Shown in pieces: positions 52,227 through 61,136 of a stretch of 64,000 bases of DNA (the stretch's first letter is position 1; the number at the start of each line of letters is the position of its first letter). The stretch lies in contig NZ_WHVL01000001.1 in assembly GCF_020622355.1 (NCBI RefSeq), positions 744,001 to 808,000 of the forward strand, read 5' to 3'. The translations under genes and the position numbers were made by a program. Below the pieces are notes generated by a model. It was not told where the DNA came from. It was given only the letters and a program-made list of their open reading frames with translations, and did not search any database. This stretch comes from Vreelandella malpeensis. Its GTDB lineage: Bacteria; Pseudomonadota; Gammaproteobacteria; Pseudomonadales; Halomonadaceae.

Positions 52227-53135
52227 TCAGTTCAAATCGAGACGGTCGGCGCCGGTCAGGTGATCGACCAAGTGTCGCGCCGTGACCGGCAGGGTCGCGT
52301 AGCGGCGCATGCCCACCACCAGCTCGCGGCGCGCCCAAGGGTCGCTCAGCGGAATGCGTATCAGCTGGAGCGCGTCGAGATCGCGGCCGTCGAGCGTACT
52401 TTCCGGCAGGATGCCAATCCCCATACCATGATGGATCATGCGGCAGATGGCGTCGAAGCTGCGCACCTGGATGCGCATGCGCAGCGTCTGTCCGGCACGG
52501 CTGGCCTGCTCGTGCAGCAGCGTCTGCAGCGACGCGTCCTGCTGCAGGCCGATGAAGTCATGGCGCGTGGTTTCGAGAAACGCCAGGTTCTCGCGTTCGG
52601 CCAGCGGATGCTCGCGGGGCACGACCAGTACCAGCCGGTCACGGCGATACGCCATGACCTCGAGATCGGGCGCCGCCACGTGGCGCGCAAAGATGCCCAC
52701 GTCGGTGAGCCCGTCGCGCAGCGCCGCGATCACCTCACTGCTGACCCGCTCCTGCAAGTCGAGCTTGATCTGGGGAAAGGCGCGGGCGAAGGCGCTCAGA
52801 TCCTGAGGCAGAAAGGCGATGATCGCCGAGGTGTTGGAGTGAAGGCGCACGTGACCACGCACGCCGTCGCCATACTCGCTGAGCTCCGCCTGCATGCGTT
52901 CGATATCGTCCATGATCCGCCGGGCGTGGTGCAAGAAGGCCTGGCCTGCCGGGGTCAGCTCGACGCCCCGCGGGCGCCGGTAAAGCAGCGTGGTGCCGAC
53001 CAGCGTTTCCAGATCGCTGATCCGCTTGCTGACCGCCGCCAGCGCCAGGTGCTCGCGCCGGGCGGCGGCGGTCAGCCGCCCTTCGTCCGCCACGGAGATG
53101 AAAAGCTTGAGGCTGACGAGGTCGAAACGGCGCAT
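52227..53135 (-). CDS. LysR-family transcriptional regulator
   Basis: This 302-residue LysR regulator has its winged helix at residues about 1-65 (DLVSLKLFISVADEGRLTAAARREHLALAAVSKRISDLETLVGTTLLYRRPRG) and a standard effector domain. The ATG at 53135 is supported by AGGGAA upstream and the natural LysR N-terminus; the frame extension to 53285 is rejected. It is divergent to the CoA-transferase gene and in line behind the dctP system 3 gene in reverse, so it likely controls both. Confidence 0.85.
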   Translation of the reverse strand: MRRFDLVSLKLFISVADEGRLTAAARREHLALAAVSKRISDLETLVGTTLLYRRPRGVELTPAGQAFLHHARRIMDDIERMQAELSEYGDGVRGHVRLHSNTSAIIAFLPQDLSAFARAFPQIKLDLQERVSSEVIAALRDGLTDVGIFARHVAAPDLEVMAYRRDRLVLVVPREHPLAERENLAFLETTRHDFIGLQQDASLQTLLHEQASRAGQTLRMRIQVRSFDAICRMIHHGMGIGILPESTLDGRDLDALQLIRIPLSDPWARRELVVGMRRYATLPVTARHLVDHLTGADRLDLN

Positions 53136-53255
53136 GGAATTCCCTGAATGACGAACGGCGTAAAGCCGAGAGCCACTACTATGACAAAGGCGGTGACAAA
53201 AGACGATGCTTCGCCGCCGGCGAAACCTGGTTTGCCCTTTGCCTAATTGTCTCCC

Positions 53256-53271
53256 GCCCCCTTGCGGGGGC
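53256..53271. other. GC hairpin in the leader of the CoA-transferase gene
   Basis: GCCCCC (53256-53261) pairs with GGGGGC (53266-53271) around TTGC. It lies 55 bases before the start codon, in a divergent region that should also carry LysR sites. It may modulate the leader or be incidental. Confidence 0.4.
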
Positions 53272-53326
53272 ATGCTGCCCGCCATGCCGGCCGTCTCGGC
53301 CAGTCATTTCTTCAAGGAGCGATGTC

Positions 53327-54529
53327 ATGAGCGATGCGTCTCGCACGCTACCCCTGGAGGGCCTCAAGGTGCTCGAGCTCGGCCAGCTCATCGCCGGCCC
53401 CTTCGCCACCAAGCTGCTTGGCGAGTTCGGCGCCGATGTGATCAAGATCGAGCCACCGGGCACCGGCGACCCGCTGCGTAAGTGGCGAATACTCGAAGAG
53501 GGCACCTCGCTCTGGTGGCACGTGCAGTCGCGCAACAAGCGCTCCGTGGCGCTCGACCTGCGAAGCCCAGAGGGCCAGGCGCTGGTGCGCCAGTTGGCAA
53601 GCGAAGCCGACGTGGTGGTCGAGAACTTCCGCCCCGGCACGCTGGACGGCTGGAACCTCGGCTGGAAGACGCTCTCAACGCTCAACCCGGGCCTGATCAT
53701 GGTGCACGTCTCAGGCTACGGCCAGACCGGCCCCTACCGCGACAAGCCCGGCTTCGGCGTCATCGGCGAGGCGATGGGCGGGCTTCGCTACCTGACAGGG
53801 CACCCCGGCGAGCCTTCGGTGCGCGTGGGGGTGAGCATCGGCGATTCGCTCTCGGCGCTCTACGCGGTGATCGGCACGCTGCTCGCGCTTCAAGAGCGCC
53901 ACAAGAGCGGCCTGGGCCAGGAGATCGACGTGGCGCTGCATGAATCGGTCTTCGCCATGATGGAGAGCCTCTTGCCGGAATTCGACGCCACGGGCCAGAT
54001 CCGCGAACCCGGCGGCAGCGCCCTGCCCGGCATAACGCCGTCAAACGCCTACCGCTGCGAGGGCGATGAGTACGTGCTGATCGCCGGCAACGGCGACAGC
54101 ATTTTCAAGCGCCTGATGGGCGTGATCGGCCGCCCGGATCTCGCCGAAGACCCGGCACTCGCCCACAACGACGGGCGCAGCCGACAGGCTCGGATGATCG
54201 ACGACGCGATCGAAGCCTGGACCAGGACGCGCCCGCGCGACGCCATCCTGAAGACGCTGGACGACGCCCGGGTACCGGCAGGCTACCCGTACACCGCCAA
54301 GGACATCGCAAGTGACCCGCACTACATCGCCCGCGAGATGATCCAGACCTTCACGCGCGAAAGCGGCGAGCCGCTCAAGGTGCCGGGCGTTCTGCCCAAG
54401 CTCAGCGCCACTCCCGGGAGGCTGGGCAACGGCGGCCCCCGGCTTGGCCAGCACACCGAGGACGTGCTCGACGAACTCGGCATCGACCAGGACACCCGCG
54501 CCAAGCTGCGCGCCGCCGGCATCATTTGA
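53327..54529 (+). CDS. CaiB/BaiF class III CoA-transferase
   Basis: This 400-residue enzyme moves CoA between carboxylic acids. It has the class III N-terminus LEGLKVLELGQLIAGPFATKLLGEFGADVIKIEPPGTGDPLR, SRNKRSVALDLRSPEGQALV, FRPGTLDGWNLGW, SGYGQTGPYRDKPGFGVIGEAMGG and the catalytic aspartate in SIGDSLSALYA. AAGGAG is upstream. It is followed after 10 bases by an HMG-CoA-lyase-like gene. A substrate such as 3-hydroxy-3-methylglutarate or a citramalate-like acid is inferred, with succinyl-CoA as the likely donor. Confidence 0.85.
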   Translation: MSDASRTLPLEGLKVLELGQLIAGPFATKLLGEFGADVIKIEPPGTGDPLRKWRILEEGTSLWWHVQSRNKRSVALDLRSPEGQALVRQLASEADVVVENFRPGTLDGWNLGWKTLSTLNPGLIMVHVSGYGQTGPYRDKPGFGVIGEAMGGLRYLTGHPGEPSVRVGVSIGDSLSALYAVIGTLLALQERHKSGLGQEIDVALHESVFAMMESLLPEFDATGQIREPGGSALPGITPSNAYRCEGDEYVLIAGNGDSIFKRLMGVIGRPDLAEDPALAHNDGRSRQARMIDDAIEAWTRTRPRDAILKTLDDARVPAGYPYTAKDIASDPHYIAREMIQTFTRESGEPLKVPGVLPKLSATPGRLGNGGPRLGQHTEDVLDELGIDQDTRAKLRAAGII

Positions 54530-54539
54530 GGAGCACGCC

Positions 54540-55475
54540 ATGATCCCCCAAGCCCCCTGCCCTGCCACCATCGAGATCAACGAAGTCGGCCCCCGCGACG
54601 GCCTGCAGATCGAGCAGCGCTTCATCCCCACGGCGGAGAAGATCCGCTGGATCGACGCGCTCTCGACCACCGGCCTTGCGCGTATCGAAGCCACCTCTTT
54701 CACCTCGCCCAAGGCGATCCCCCACCTGGCGGATGCTACTGACGTGGTGAACGGCATAGAGCGCCGCGACGGCGTGGAAATCACCGTGCTGGTGCCCAAC
54801 CTCAAGGGCACCGAGCGCGCGCTCGCCTGCCGGGTGGACGAGCTCAACCTGGTGATGTCGGCAAGCGCGAGCCACGGCCTGGCCAACCTGCGCATGACGC
54901 CGCAACAGTCGATCGAACGCTTTTCCGAGATCGTAAGCATGGCGCGCGAAAGCGGCGTGTTCATCAACGCCTCGCTCTCCACTACTTTTGGCTGCCCCTT
55001 CGAAGGCGTGGTACCCCAGGCGCGCGTACTGGAACTGATCGAGCAGTTGGTGGCACTGGGTATCGATGGGGTGACGCTGTGCGACACCACCGGCATGGCC
55101 AACCCCGCCCAAGTCAAGGCGCTGTGCGAGGCGGTCATCACCCGCTGGCCCTCTACCGCCTTCACCCTGCACGTGCACAACACCCGTGGCATGGGCCTGG
55201 CCAACGCCCTGGCCGCCTGGCAGGCGGGCATCACCCGCTTCGATGCCGCCCTCGGGGGCCTCGGCGGCTGCCCCTTCGCCCCGGGGGCGACGGGCAACGT
55301 CTGCACCGAGGATCTGGTGCACATGTTCGAAGCGATGGGGGTGAATACCGGCGTGGATCTGGACGCCCTGCTGGAAGTGGCCGCCACGCTACCCGAGCTC
55401 GTCGGGCATGAGGTGCCCGGGCAGGTGGTCAAGGCGGGGAAGTGGGACCGGCGTTATCCGGTGCCGGCGCGTTAG
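54540..55475 (+). CDS. HMG-CoA lyase-like enzyme
   Basis: This 311-residue TIM-barrel lyase has the HMGL signatures NEVGPRDGLQIE (catalytic Arg and Asp), VLVPNLKGTERAL, CDTTGMANP, HVHNTRGMGLAN (metal-binding His residues) and GLGGCPFAPGATGNVCTEDLVHM with the active-site cysteine. It should cleave 3-hydroxy-3-methylglutaryl-CoA (or a close analogue) to acetoacetate and acetyl-CoA. GAGGAG is 6 nt before the ATG at 54540. With the CoA-transferase and a TRAP importer it could form a compact pathway. No MCC/HMG leucine-pathway genes are nearby. Confidence 0.85.
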   Translation: MIPQAPCPATIEINEVGPRDGLQIEQRFIPTAEKIRWIDALSTTGLARIEATSFTSPKAIPHLADATDVVNGIERRDGVEITVLVPNLKGTERALACRVDELNLVMSASASHGLANLRMTPQQSIERFSEIVSMARESGVFINASLSTTFGCPFEGVVPQARVLELIEQLVALGIDGVTLCDTTGMANPAQVKALCEAVITRWPSTAFTLHVHNTRGMGLANALAAWQAGITRFDAALGGLGGCPFAPGATGNVCTEDLVHMFEAMGVNTGVDLDALLEVAATLPELVGHEVPGQVVKAGKWDRRYPVPAR

Positions 55476-56917
55476 GCCGGCCCCACCACATGCTTCACTT
55501 CCAGATAAGCACTCAGCCCCCAGGGCCCCAGCTCGCGGCCGATGCCGCTTCGCTTGAAGCCGCCCCAGGCGGTTTCCGGTAGTACCAGCTGCTCGGAGTT
55601 GTACCAGATGCTGCCGGCCTTGAGTTGACGGCCGATGCGCCTGGCGCGATCAACGTCGCCGCTCACCACCGTGGCGGCGAGGCCAAAGTCGCTGTCGTTG
55701 GCAAGCGCGATCGCCTCGGCCTCATTGCGGACGCTGCGCGCGCAGAGCACCGGGCCGAAGATTTCCTCGCGCCACAAACGGCTTTCTACCGGCACGTCGC
55801 GGTAGAGCGTAGGGGCGGCGAAGTAGCCCTGCTCGGGCAAGGTGTAGCGGGTGTGATCGCGCACCGCCACGAGCCCTTCCTGCTCGGCGATCTTCAGGTA
55901 GGCGTTGACCGCCTCGCGCTGTTTGGCGCTGGTCAGCGGGCCTAAGTCGGTGCCCTCGACCAGCGGGTCGCCCAGAGTGAGCGCGTCCATTCGCGTGGCG
56001 AGCGCCTCAAAGAGCGCCTCGGCCACGGCTTCGTGCACGATAAGGCGCGAGGTCGCCGAGCAGATCTGGCCGGCGTTAAAGTAAATGCCCGCCATGACCC
56101 AGTCGGCGGCCTGAGAAGGATCGGCGTCCTCCATCACGATGATCGGCGACTTGCCGCCGAGCTCCAGCGATACCCCGGCGGTGCGGGCGGCGGCGGCCTT
56201 CATCACCGCCTCACCCACCCGGTTGCTGCCGGTGAACGACACTTTATCCACGTCTGCATGGCTTGCCAGCGGCGCGCCGATGCCCTCGCCGTCGCCGTTC
56301 AAGAGGTTCAGCACGCCGGCGGGCAGATTGATGTCGAGCGCGATCTCTGCAAGCGTTTGCTCTGGCAGCGGTACTATCTCGGAAGGTTTGAGCACCACGG
56401 TACAGCCGGCGGCCAGCGCAGGTGCCAGCTTCCAGGCGCTGGTCACCAGCGGAAAGTTCCAGGGTGTGATCAGCCCGACCACGCCGGCAGGATCGAAGTA
56501 GGCCCGCGCCTCGACGCCTTCCATCCCGACCTCGACCCGCTCGCCCTGGCGCTCGCCCAGCGCGCGGGCCTGCCCGGCGTAGTAGCGGTAGCAGGCGATT
56601 GCGTCGTCGAGATCGATGCCGGCCTCTGCCAGCGGTTTGCCGTTATTGGTGGCACTGAGTTCGATCAGCGCCTCGCGGCGCGCCGTCAGCGCGTCCGCGA
56701 AGCCTTCGAGGTACTCCGACCGCGCCTGGCCGCCCAGCGCCTGCCACTCAGGCTGCGCGGCGCGAGCCGCCGCCACGGCGGCGTCGACGTCGGCCGAATC
56801 CCCTACCGTGGCCCGAGCAATTACTTCCTCGCGATAGGGATCCATCACATCGAGCGTACGAGTCGCGCTGGAGGCCACCCACTGGTTGTCGATGAACTGC
56901 TGATCGAGGATTTTCAT
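55472..56917 (-). CDS. NAD-dependent aldehyde dehydrogenase (4-guanidinobutyraldehyde dehydrogenase-like)
   Basis: This 481-residue ALDH has the full family set: GLITPWNFPLVTSAWKLAPALAAGCTVVLKPSE, FTGSNRVGEAV, the catalytic Glu in SLELGGKSP and Cys in YFNAGQICSATSR. It reads like betaine-aldehyde or aminobutyraldehyde dehydrogenases. In this operon (gbuA-yjiH-aruI-aldh) it most likely oxidises 4-guanidinobutyraldehyde to 4-guanidinobutyrate, as KauB does. The ATG overlaps the aruI stop (ATGA), with AAGGA upstream. Its stop codon overlaps that of the convergent lyase gene. Alpha-ketoglutarate semialdehyde activity cannot be excluded. Confidence 0.85.
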   Translation of the reverse strand: MKILDQQFIDNQWVASSATRTLDVMDPYREEVIARATVGDSADVDAAVAAARAAQPEWQALGGQARSEYLEGFADALTARREALIELSATNNGKPLAEAGIDLDDAIACYRYYAGQARALGERQGERVEVGMEGVEARAYFDPAGVVGLITPWNFPLVTSAWKLAPALAAGCTVVLKPSEIVPLPEQTLAEIALDINLPAGVLNLLNGDGEGIGAPLASHADVDKVSFTGSNRVGEAVMKAAAARTAGVSLELGGKSPIIVMEDADPSQAADWVMAGIYFNAGQICSATSRLIVHEAVAEALFEALATRMDALTLGDPLVEGTDLGPLTSAKQREAVNAYLKIAEQEGLVAVRDHTRYTLPEQGYFAAPTLYRDVPVESRLWREEIFGPVLCARSVRNEAEAIALANDSDFGLAATVVSGDVDRARRIGRQLKAGSIWYNSEQLVLPETAWGGFKRSGIGRELGPWGLSAYLEVKHVVGPA

Positions 56918-58548
56918 GGGGCATCCTTTCGTGTAACGCTGCGCTGCCAGGCGCTAGCGTCGATTTCGATGAGAAGCGGGCGGCTAATATCGCGCTCGGC
57001 AAGCGCCGCCGCCAATTCAACCGGGCTTTCGATATGAATGGTCGGGCAGCCAAAGCCGTCGGCCAGGGTCATGAAATTCGGCGCCTGAAGATCCACGCCG
57101 AGTCGCGCGACGCCGTTGTCATCCATGTAACGGCGGATCTCCTCGTACCCTGCGTTGTGCCACAGCAGGATGACCACGGGAATCCGCTCTTCGACGGCGG
57201 TGGCGAGTTCCGAGAGCGTAAACATCACCCCACCGTCGCCCACCAGCGCGACCACGGGAAGCGGCGGTTGAGCGAGCTTTGCGCCGAGCGCGGCGGGCAA
57301 CCCGTAACCCAGCGTCCCGTAGCCGGTCGAGGCGTTGAAGTAGCGCCGGGGCGCGGGCTGGCTGACCAAGTGATTACCGGCGTAGACCGGCGCGGTGGAG
57401 TCGCCTACTAGCACCGCCTCGGGCAGCTGCTCGGCAAGGGTTTCGTAAAGCGGCACGAAGGGGGCAAGCGCCGGATCGTTTGCCAGATCGAGTTCCGCTA
57501 GCGCCTTGCTGACCCGCTCGGCGCCGCCGCGCGATAACGGCTCGGGGAAATACTCGGCGAGCAGCGCCAGCGTACGCCCGGCGTCGCCCACCAGGCCCAG
57601 CGTGGTCGTTTGATTGCGCACCAGCTGCTCGGGGTCGATATCCACGCGAATCAGCGTGCCGGTCAGCTCGAAGCCATCGTCGAACACTACGTCAACATCG
57701 GTTTCGCCGAGCTCGGTGCCCACGGCGAGAATCACGTCGGCATTCGAGGCCAGCCGCCTTACCGCAGGGAGCGCGGCGTTGGCGCCAAGATCCAGCGGGT
57801 GCCCTCGCCCCAGAAGCCCCTTGGCGTTGATGGTGGTCACCGTTGGCGCGTCGAGGCGCTCTATCAGCGTACGAGCGGCTTGAGAGGCGTCTTCGCAGCC
57901 GCCGCCCAACAGCACCAGCGGGCGCTTCGCCGCTTTCAAAAGCTGGGCCGCTTCACGAAGGCCTTCCGGGTCCGGCGCGGCGCGGTAAAGTTTTGGCGCC
58001 TGCCAGCACCGGGGCGGCGTGGCCGGGGCGTTGAACAGATCGATCGGGATCTCGATATGCACCGGCCCCGGCCGCGCGCCTCTAAACACCGCAAAGGCGC
58101 GGGCCAGTACCTCGGGCAGCGTGTCGGCGTCGAGCAGCGTGTGGCTGAAGCGCGCTACCCCACTGACCAACTGCCGCTGGCTGGGCAGTTCGTGCAGCCG
58201 GCCCTGGCCCAGCCCCAGCGTATCGCGGCGGTTGACGCTCGAGATCACCAGCATCGGAATCGAGTCGGCGAGCGCCTGCCCCATGGCGGTGGCGATATTG
58301 GTCATGCCGGGGCCGGTGATGATCAGGCAGACCCCTGGCTTGCCGCTCGCGCGAGCGTAGCCATCGGCCATAAAGCCCGCGCCCTGCTCGTGGCGCGGCG
58401 TGACGTGGAGAACCTCGCTGCCTTCGAGGCTCCGGTAAAGCTCAACCGTGTGAACGCCGGGGATGCCGAAGAGGGTATTCACGCCGTAGGTATCGCGTAA
58501 AAGGCGAATCAACAGCTCCGCGCAGGTCATCGTGTCGTGCTCTTTCAT
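56914..58548 (-). CDS. aruI: Thiamine-diphosphate 2-keto acid decarboxylase, probable 5-guanidino-2-oxopentanoate decarboxylase
   Basis: This 544-residue enzyme of the acetolactate-synthase-like TPP family has the catalytic Glu segment PRHEQGAGFMADGYARASGKPG, a middle domain, and the TPP motif GDGGVMFTLSELATAVEERIPVV followed by LLWHNAGYEEIRRYM. It lacks strong IlvB identity features, and its neighbours (guanidinobutyrase, aldehyde dehydrogenase) point to AruI, which decarboxylates 2-ketoarginine in the arginine transaminase pathway. AAGGAG lies 5 nt before the ATG and overlaps the yjiH stop region. The aminotransferase AruH is not in the window. Confidence 0.78.
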   Translation of the reverse strand: MKEHDTMTCAELLIRLLRDTYGVNTLFGIPGVHTVELYRSLEGSEVLHVTPRHEQGAGFMADGYARASGKPGVCLIITGPGMTNIATAMGQALADSIPMLVISSVNRRDTLGLGQGRLHELPSQRQLVSGVARFSHTLLDADTLPEVLARAFAVFRGARPGPVHIEIPIDLFNAPATPPRCWQAPKLYRAAPDPEGLREAAQLLKAAKRPLVLLGGGCEDASQAARTLIERLDAPTVTTINAKGLLGRGHPLDLGANAALPAVRRLASNADVILAVGTELGETDVDVVFDDGFELTGTLIRVDIDPEQLVRNQTTTLGLVGDAGRTLALLAEYFPEPLSRGGAERVSKALAELDLANDPALAPFVPLYETLAEQLPEAVLVGDSTAPVYAGNHLVSQPAPRRYFNASTGYGTLGYGLPAALGAKLAQPPLPVVALVGDGGVMFTLSELATAVEERIPVVILLWHNAGYEEIRRYMDDNGVARLGVDLQAPNFMTLADGFGCPTIHIESPVELAAALAERDISRPLLIEIDASAWQRSVTRKDAP

Positions 58549-58557
58549 CTAAGCTCC

Positions 58558-59940
58558 TTAAAAGACGATGGTATGCGCGATCAGGGCGATGATCGGCAGC
58601 GTAATCGCGGTGCGCAAAAGAAACACCGCCGCCAGCTCCCACAGCGCGATGGGGATTTTCGACTTCAGCAGCAGCGCGCCGATTTCCGACATGTAGACGA
58701 GCTGCGTCATCGAAAGACACGCGATCACGAAGCGGGTGAGCTCGCTGTCGATATTGGTCGCCAGCACCGCCGGCAGGAACATGTCGGCAAAGCCCACCAG
58801 CGTCGCTGGCGCGGCGGCCTGAGCTTCGGGCAGACGTAATAGTTCGAGCACCGGCACCATCGGGTAGGAGAGCCAGGTAAAGAGCGGCGTGAACTCGGCC
58901 AGAATCAGCGCCACGGTGCCGATGGCGAACACCAGCGGTAAGAGTGTCAGAAAGATATCGATGACGTTGATCAGCGCCAGTTTGGTGAGTTGGCCCGGCC
59001 CCGGCGCGTCGGCAGCGCGGCGGGTGGCCTGCAACAGGCTGTAGCGGAAAAGCCCCACTTTCTCGGTATTTTCTTCACAGATCTGACAGCCCACCGACTC
59101 ATGGTAATCATCGGCCTTGAGCGACAGCGGCGGAATGCGCGACACGATGATCGCAGCGATCAGCCCGGAAACCACCACGGTGAAATAGAACGGCACGAAC
59201 AGATGATTCAAGTCGACGAAGTTGATCACCAGCAGGCTGAAGGCGATGGATGCCACGGAGAAATTGGTGGCGATCACCGAGGCTTCTCGGCCGCTGTAGA
59301 AGCCTTGCTCGTACTGCTGGGAGGTGATCAGCACGCCGACGGTGCCCGAGCCCATCCAGGAAGCGGTGGCGTCGATGGCGCTACGCCCCGGCAGATTGAA
59401 GATGAGGCGAAACGGCTTGCGCACCAGGCTTCCGATGAACTCCATGAAGCCGAACTCCACCAGAAACGGCAGCAGAATGGCGGCGAAGAAGAAGAACGTC
59501 AGCAATACAGGCGCAAGGTCGTTGAGCATCACCCCACCAGTGAACGAGGCGGTGACGAAGGCAGGCCCCACCTGAAAGTAGGTCATCACCACGAAGATGG
59601 CGCCCAGAATGCGCAGCACCACCCACAGCCAGCCGACCTGAAACATGTCGCCAAAATGGCCGCCTTTGGCCCAGGCCGGGTTCGCGGCTTTTACGTAGAG
59701 CGTGACGATGACCGACACGCACAGCACCACCATGGCGATCAGCGGCAGCGCCTCGCCGAGTAGCGCCTGCAGGCCGTTGGCCATCATCCCCATGCCGATA
59801 TTGACCGACTCACCGGTTTGAAACGGTATCAGAAACAGCAGCACGCCGATGATCGACGGAATCAGGAACTTGAGCAGATGGCGACGCGGGATGGGGCCGT
59901 CCGCATCGCGCCCAGCGCGTAACGTTTGAGAGTCATACAT
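58558..59940 (-). CDS. YjiH-family membrane transporter (nucleoside-recognition/Gate domain)
   Basis: This 460-residue inner-membrane protein has about ten hydrophobic helices and the Gate-domain features ASWMGSGTVGVLITSQQYEQGFYSGREASVIATNFSVASIAFSLLVINFVDLNHLF and PATLVGFADMFLPAVLATNIDSELTRFVIACLSMTQLVYMSEIGALLL. YjiH-family substrates are not firmly known. Lying in this operon, it is a good candidate for importing arginine, agmatine or guanidinobutyrate. The ATG at 59940 (MYDSQTLRAG) follows AGGTGA; a longer frame to 60027 is rejected. Confidence 0.78.
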   Translation of the reverse strand: MYDSQTLRAGRDADGPIPRRHLLKFLIPSIIGVLLFLIPFQTGESVNIGMGMMANGLQALLGEALPLIAMVVLCVSVIVTLYVKAANPAWAKGGHFGDMFQVGWLWVVLRILGAIFVVMTYFQVGPAFVTASFTGGVMLNDLAPVLLTFFFFAAILLPFLVEFGFMEFIGSLVRKPFRLIFNLPGRSAIDATASWMGSGTVGVLITSQQYEQGFYSGREASVIATNFSVASIAFSLLVINFVDLNHLFVPFYFTVVVSGLIAAIIVSRIPPLSLKADDYHESVGCQICEENTEKVGLFRYSLLQATRRAADAPGPGQLTKLALINVIDIFLTLLPLVFAIGTVALILAEFTPLFTWLSYPMVPVLELLRLPEAQAAAPATLVGFADMFLPAVLATNIDSELTRFVIACLSMTQLVYMSEIGALLLKSKIPIALWELAAVFLLRTAITLPIIALIAHTIVF

Positions 59941-59992
59941 GATGGTCACCTGTTGGATATGATTGTTCAAGGTGGGCTGGCGGCGTTTGCAG

Positions 59993-60016
59993 GGAAGGCT
60001 CGACCTTCCTTTTTTT
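59993..60016 (+). terminator. Plus-strand intrinsic terminator in the gbuA-yjiH spacer
   Basis: GGAAGG (59993-59998) and CCTTCC (60004-60009) with a 5-nt loop are followed by seven T's (60010-60016) on the plus strand. No plus-strand gene ends here, so it may stop antisense transcription through the operon. Confidence 0.6.
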
Positions 60017-60040
60017 GTAGTATCCAAATCTCTTTCATGC

Positions 60041-60059
60041 GGGCGCCACGACGGCGCCC
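60041..60059 (-). other. Intercistronic hairpin after gbuA
   Basis: GGGCGCC and GGCGCCC (7 bp, 5-nt loop) lie 8 bases beyond the gbuA stop, before yjiH. Without a T run on the minus strand it is more likely a stabiliser or attenuator that makes gbuA mRNA more abundant than the distal genes. Confidence 0.5.
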
Positions 60060-60066
60060 CGAGCGA

Positions 60067-61017
60067 TCACTCGCCTTTCTTCACTCCTGGCAACACGCAG
60101 AGCATTTCATACAGCAGTGTGGCGCCCATCAGCGCGGTGTTGCCGCTGGTGTCATAAGGCGGCGAGACCTCGACGAGATCGCCCCCGACGATGTTGAGGC
60201 CCGCAGTGCCCCGCACGATTTCGAGCCCCTGCTGGGAGGTCAGCCCGCCCATTTCGACGGTACCGGTGCCCGGCGCTACCGACGGGTCGAGGCCATCGAT
60301 GTCGAAGCTGATGTACACAGGCGTGTCGCCCATCTGCGCGCGTACCTCTTCCATCAGCGGCGCCAGCGACCGGTACCAGCAGGCTTCTGCCTGAACGACG
60401 CGAAAACCCTGGTCGCGGCACCAGTCGAAGTCCTCGGCGGCGTAACCGGTGCCACGCAGGCCGATCTGCACCACCTTGTCTTTCGCCAGAAGCCCCTCTT
60501 CCTGAGCGCGGCGGAAGGTGGTGCCGTGGGCGATCTCCTCGCCGAACATGTGCTCGTTGACGTCGGCGTGGGCGTCGATATGGATCAACCCCACCGGGCC
60601 GTGCTTTTTCGCCATGGCGCGCAGAATCGGCAGCGTCATGGTGTGATCGCCGCCCAGCGTCAGCGGGATGCAGTCGTGGCGCAGCACCTCATCGAAAAAC
60701 GCGGTGATGATGTCCACGCTCTTGGGCAGGTGGAAGGTATTGATCGGCACATCGCCGATATCCGCCACCTGCAGGTGCTCGAAAGGCGCGGCGCGAGTCG
60801 CCATGTTGTAGGGGCGAAGCATGCGCGACTCGTCGCGAATCTGACGCGGGCCCATACGCGTGCCGGGCCGGTTGGAGGTGCCGATATCCATGGGGATACC
60901 GATAAAGGCAACGTCGAGTCCTTCGGCACTCTCCTGCGCTGGCAAGCGCATCATGGTCGCCGGCCCACCAAAGCGCGGCACGCTGTTGCCGCCAAGCGGC
61001 TGGTTGAAATCACTCAC
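60067..61017 (-). CDS. gbuA: Guanidinobutyrase/agmatinase-family ureohydrolase
   Basis: This 316-residue ureohydrolase hydrolyses a guanidino acid to urea and an amine, probably 4-guanidinobutyrate to GABA. Manganese ligands are visible in LGGDHTMTLP, IHIDAHADVN and SFDIDGLDPSVAPGTGT. The N-terminus SDFNQPLGGNSVPRFGGPATMMRLP is typical of the guanidinobutyrase/guanidinopropionase branch rather than E. coli agmatinase. The GTG at 61017 is preferred (AAGGAG 7 nt upstream). It is first in the operon with yjiH, aruI and the aldehyde dehydrogenase, behind a sigma-54 promoter. Confidence 0.85.
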   Translation of the reverse strand: MSDFNQPLGGNSVPRFGGPATMMRLPAQESAEGLDVAFIGIPMDIGTSNRPGTRMGPRQIRDESRMLRPYNMATRAAPFEHLQVADIGDVPINTFHLPKSVDIITAFFDEVLRHDCIPLTLGGDHTMTLPILRAMAKKHGPVGLIHIDAHADVNEHMFGEEIAHGTTFRRAQEEGLLAKDKVVQIGLRGTGYAAEDFDWCRDQGFRVVQAEACWYRSLAPLMEEVRAQMGDTPVYISFDIDGLDPSVAPGTGTVEMGGLTSQQGLEIVRGTAGLNIVGGDLVEVSPPYDTSGNTALMGATLLYEMLCVLPGVKKGE

Positions 61018-61078
61018 TGCGTTTCTCCTTGTGGTTGTGCTTGAGCCATCAGCTCGATCTCGAAGATTGCCCTGATAC

Positions 61079-61094
61079 TGCATTTAGTGTGCCA
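61079..61094 (-). promoter_or_regulatory. Sigma-54 promoter of the gbuA operon
   Basis: The minus strand reads TGGCACACTAAATGCA at 61094-61079. Against TGGCAC-N5-TTGCA this has a perfect -24 box, correct spacing and one mismatch at -12 (ATGCA). It lies 62 bases upstream of the gbuA start codon. A sigma-54 activator gene is divergent. Confidence 0.82.
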
Positions 61095-61136
61095 AGCGCT
61101 TTACGCCCGGAAAATCGGCTTACATAGCGTCTGATT

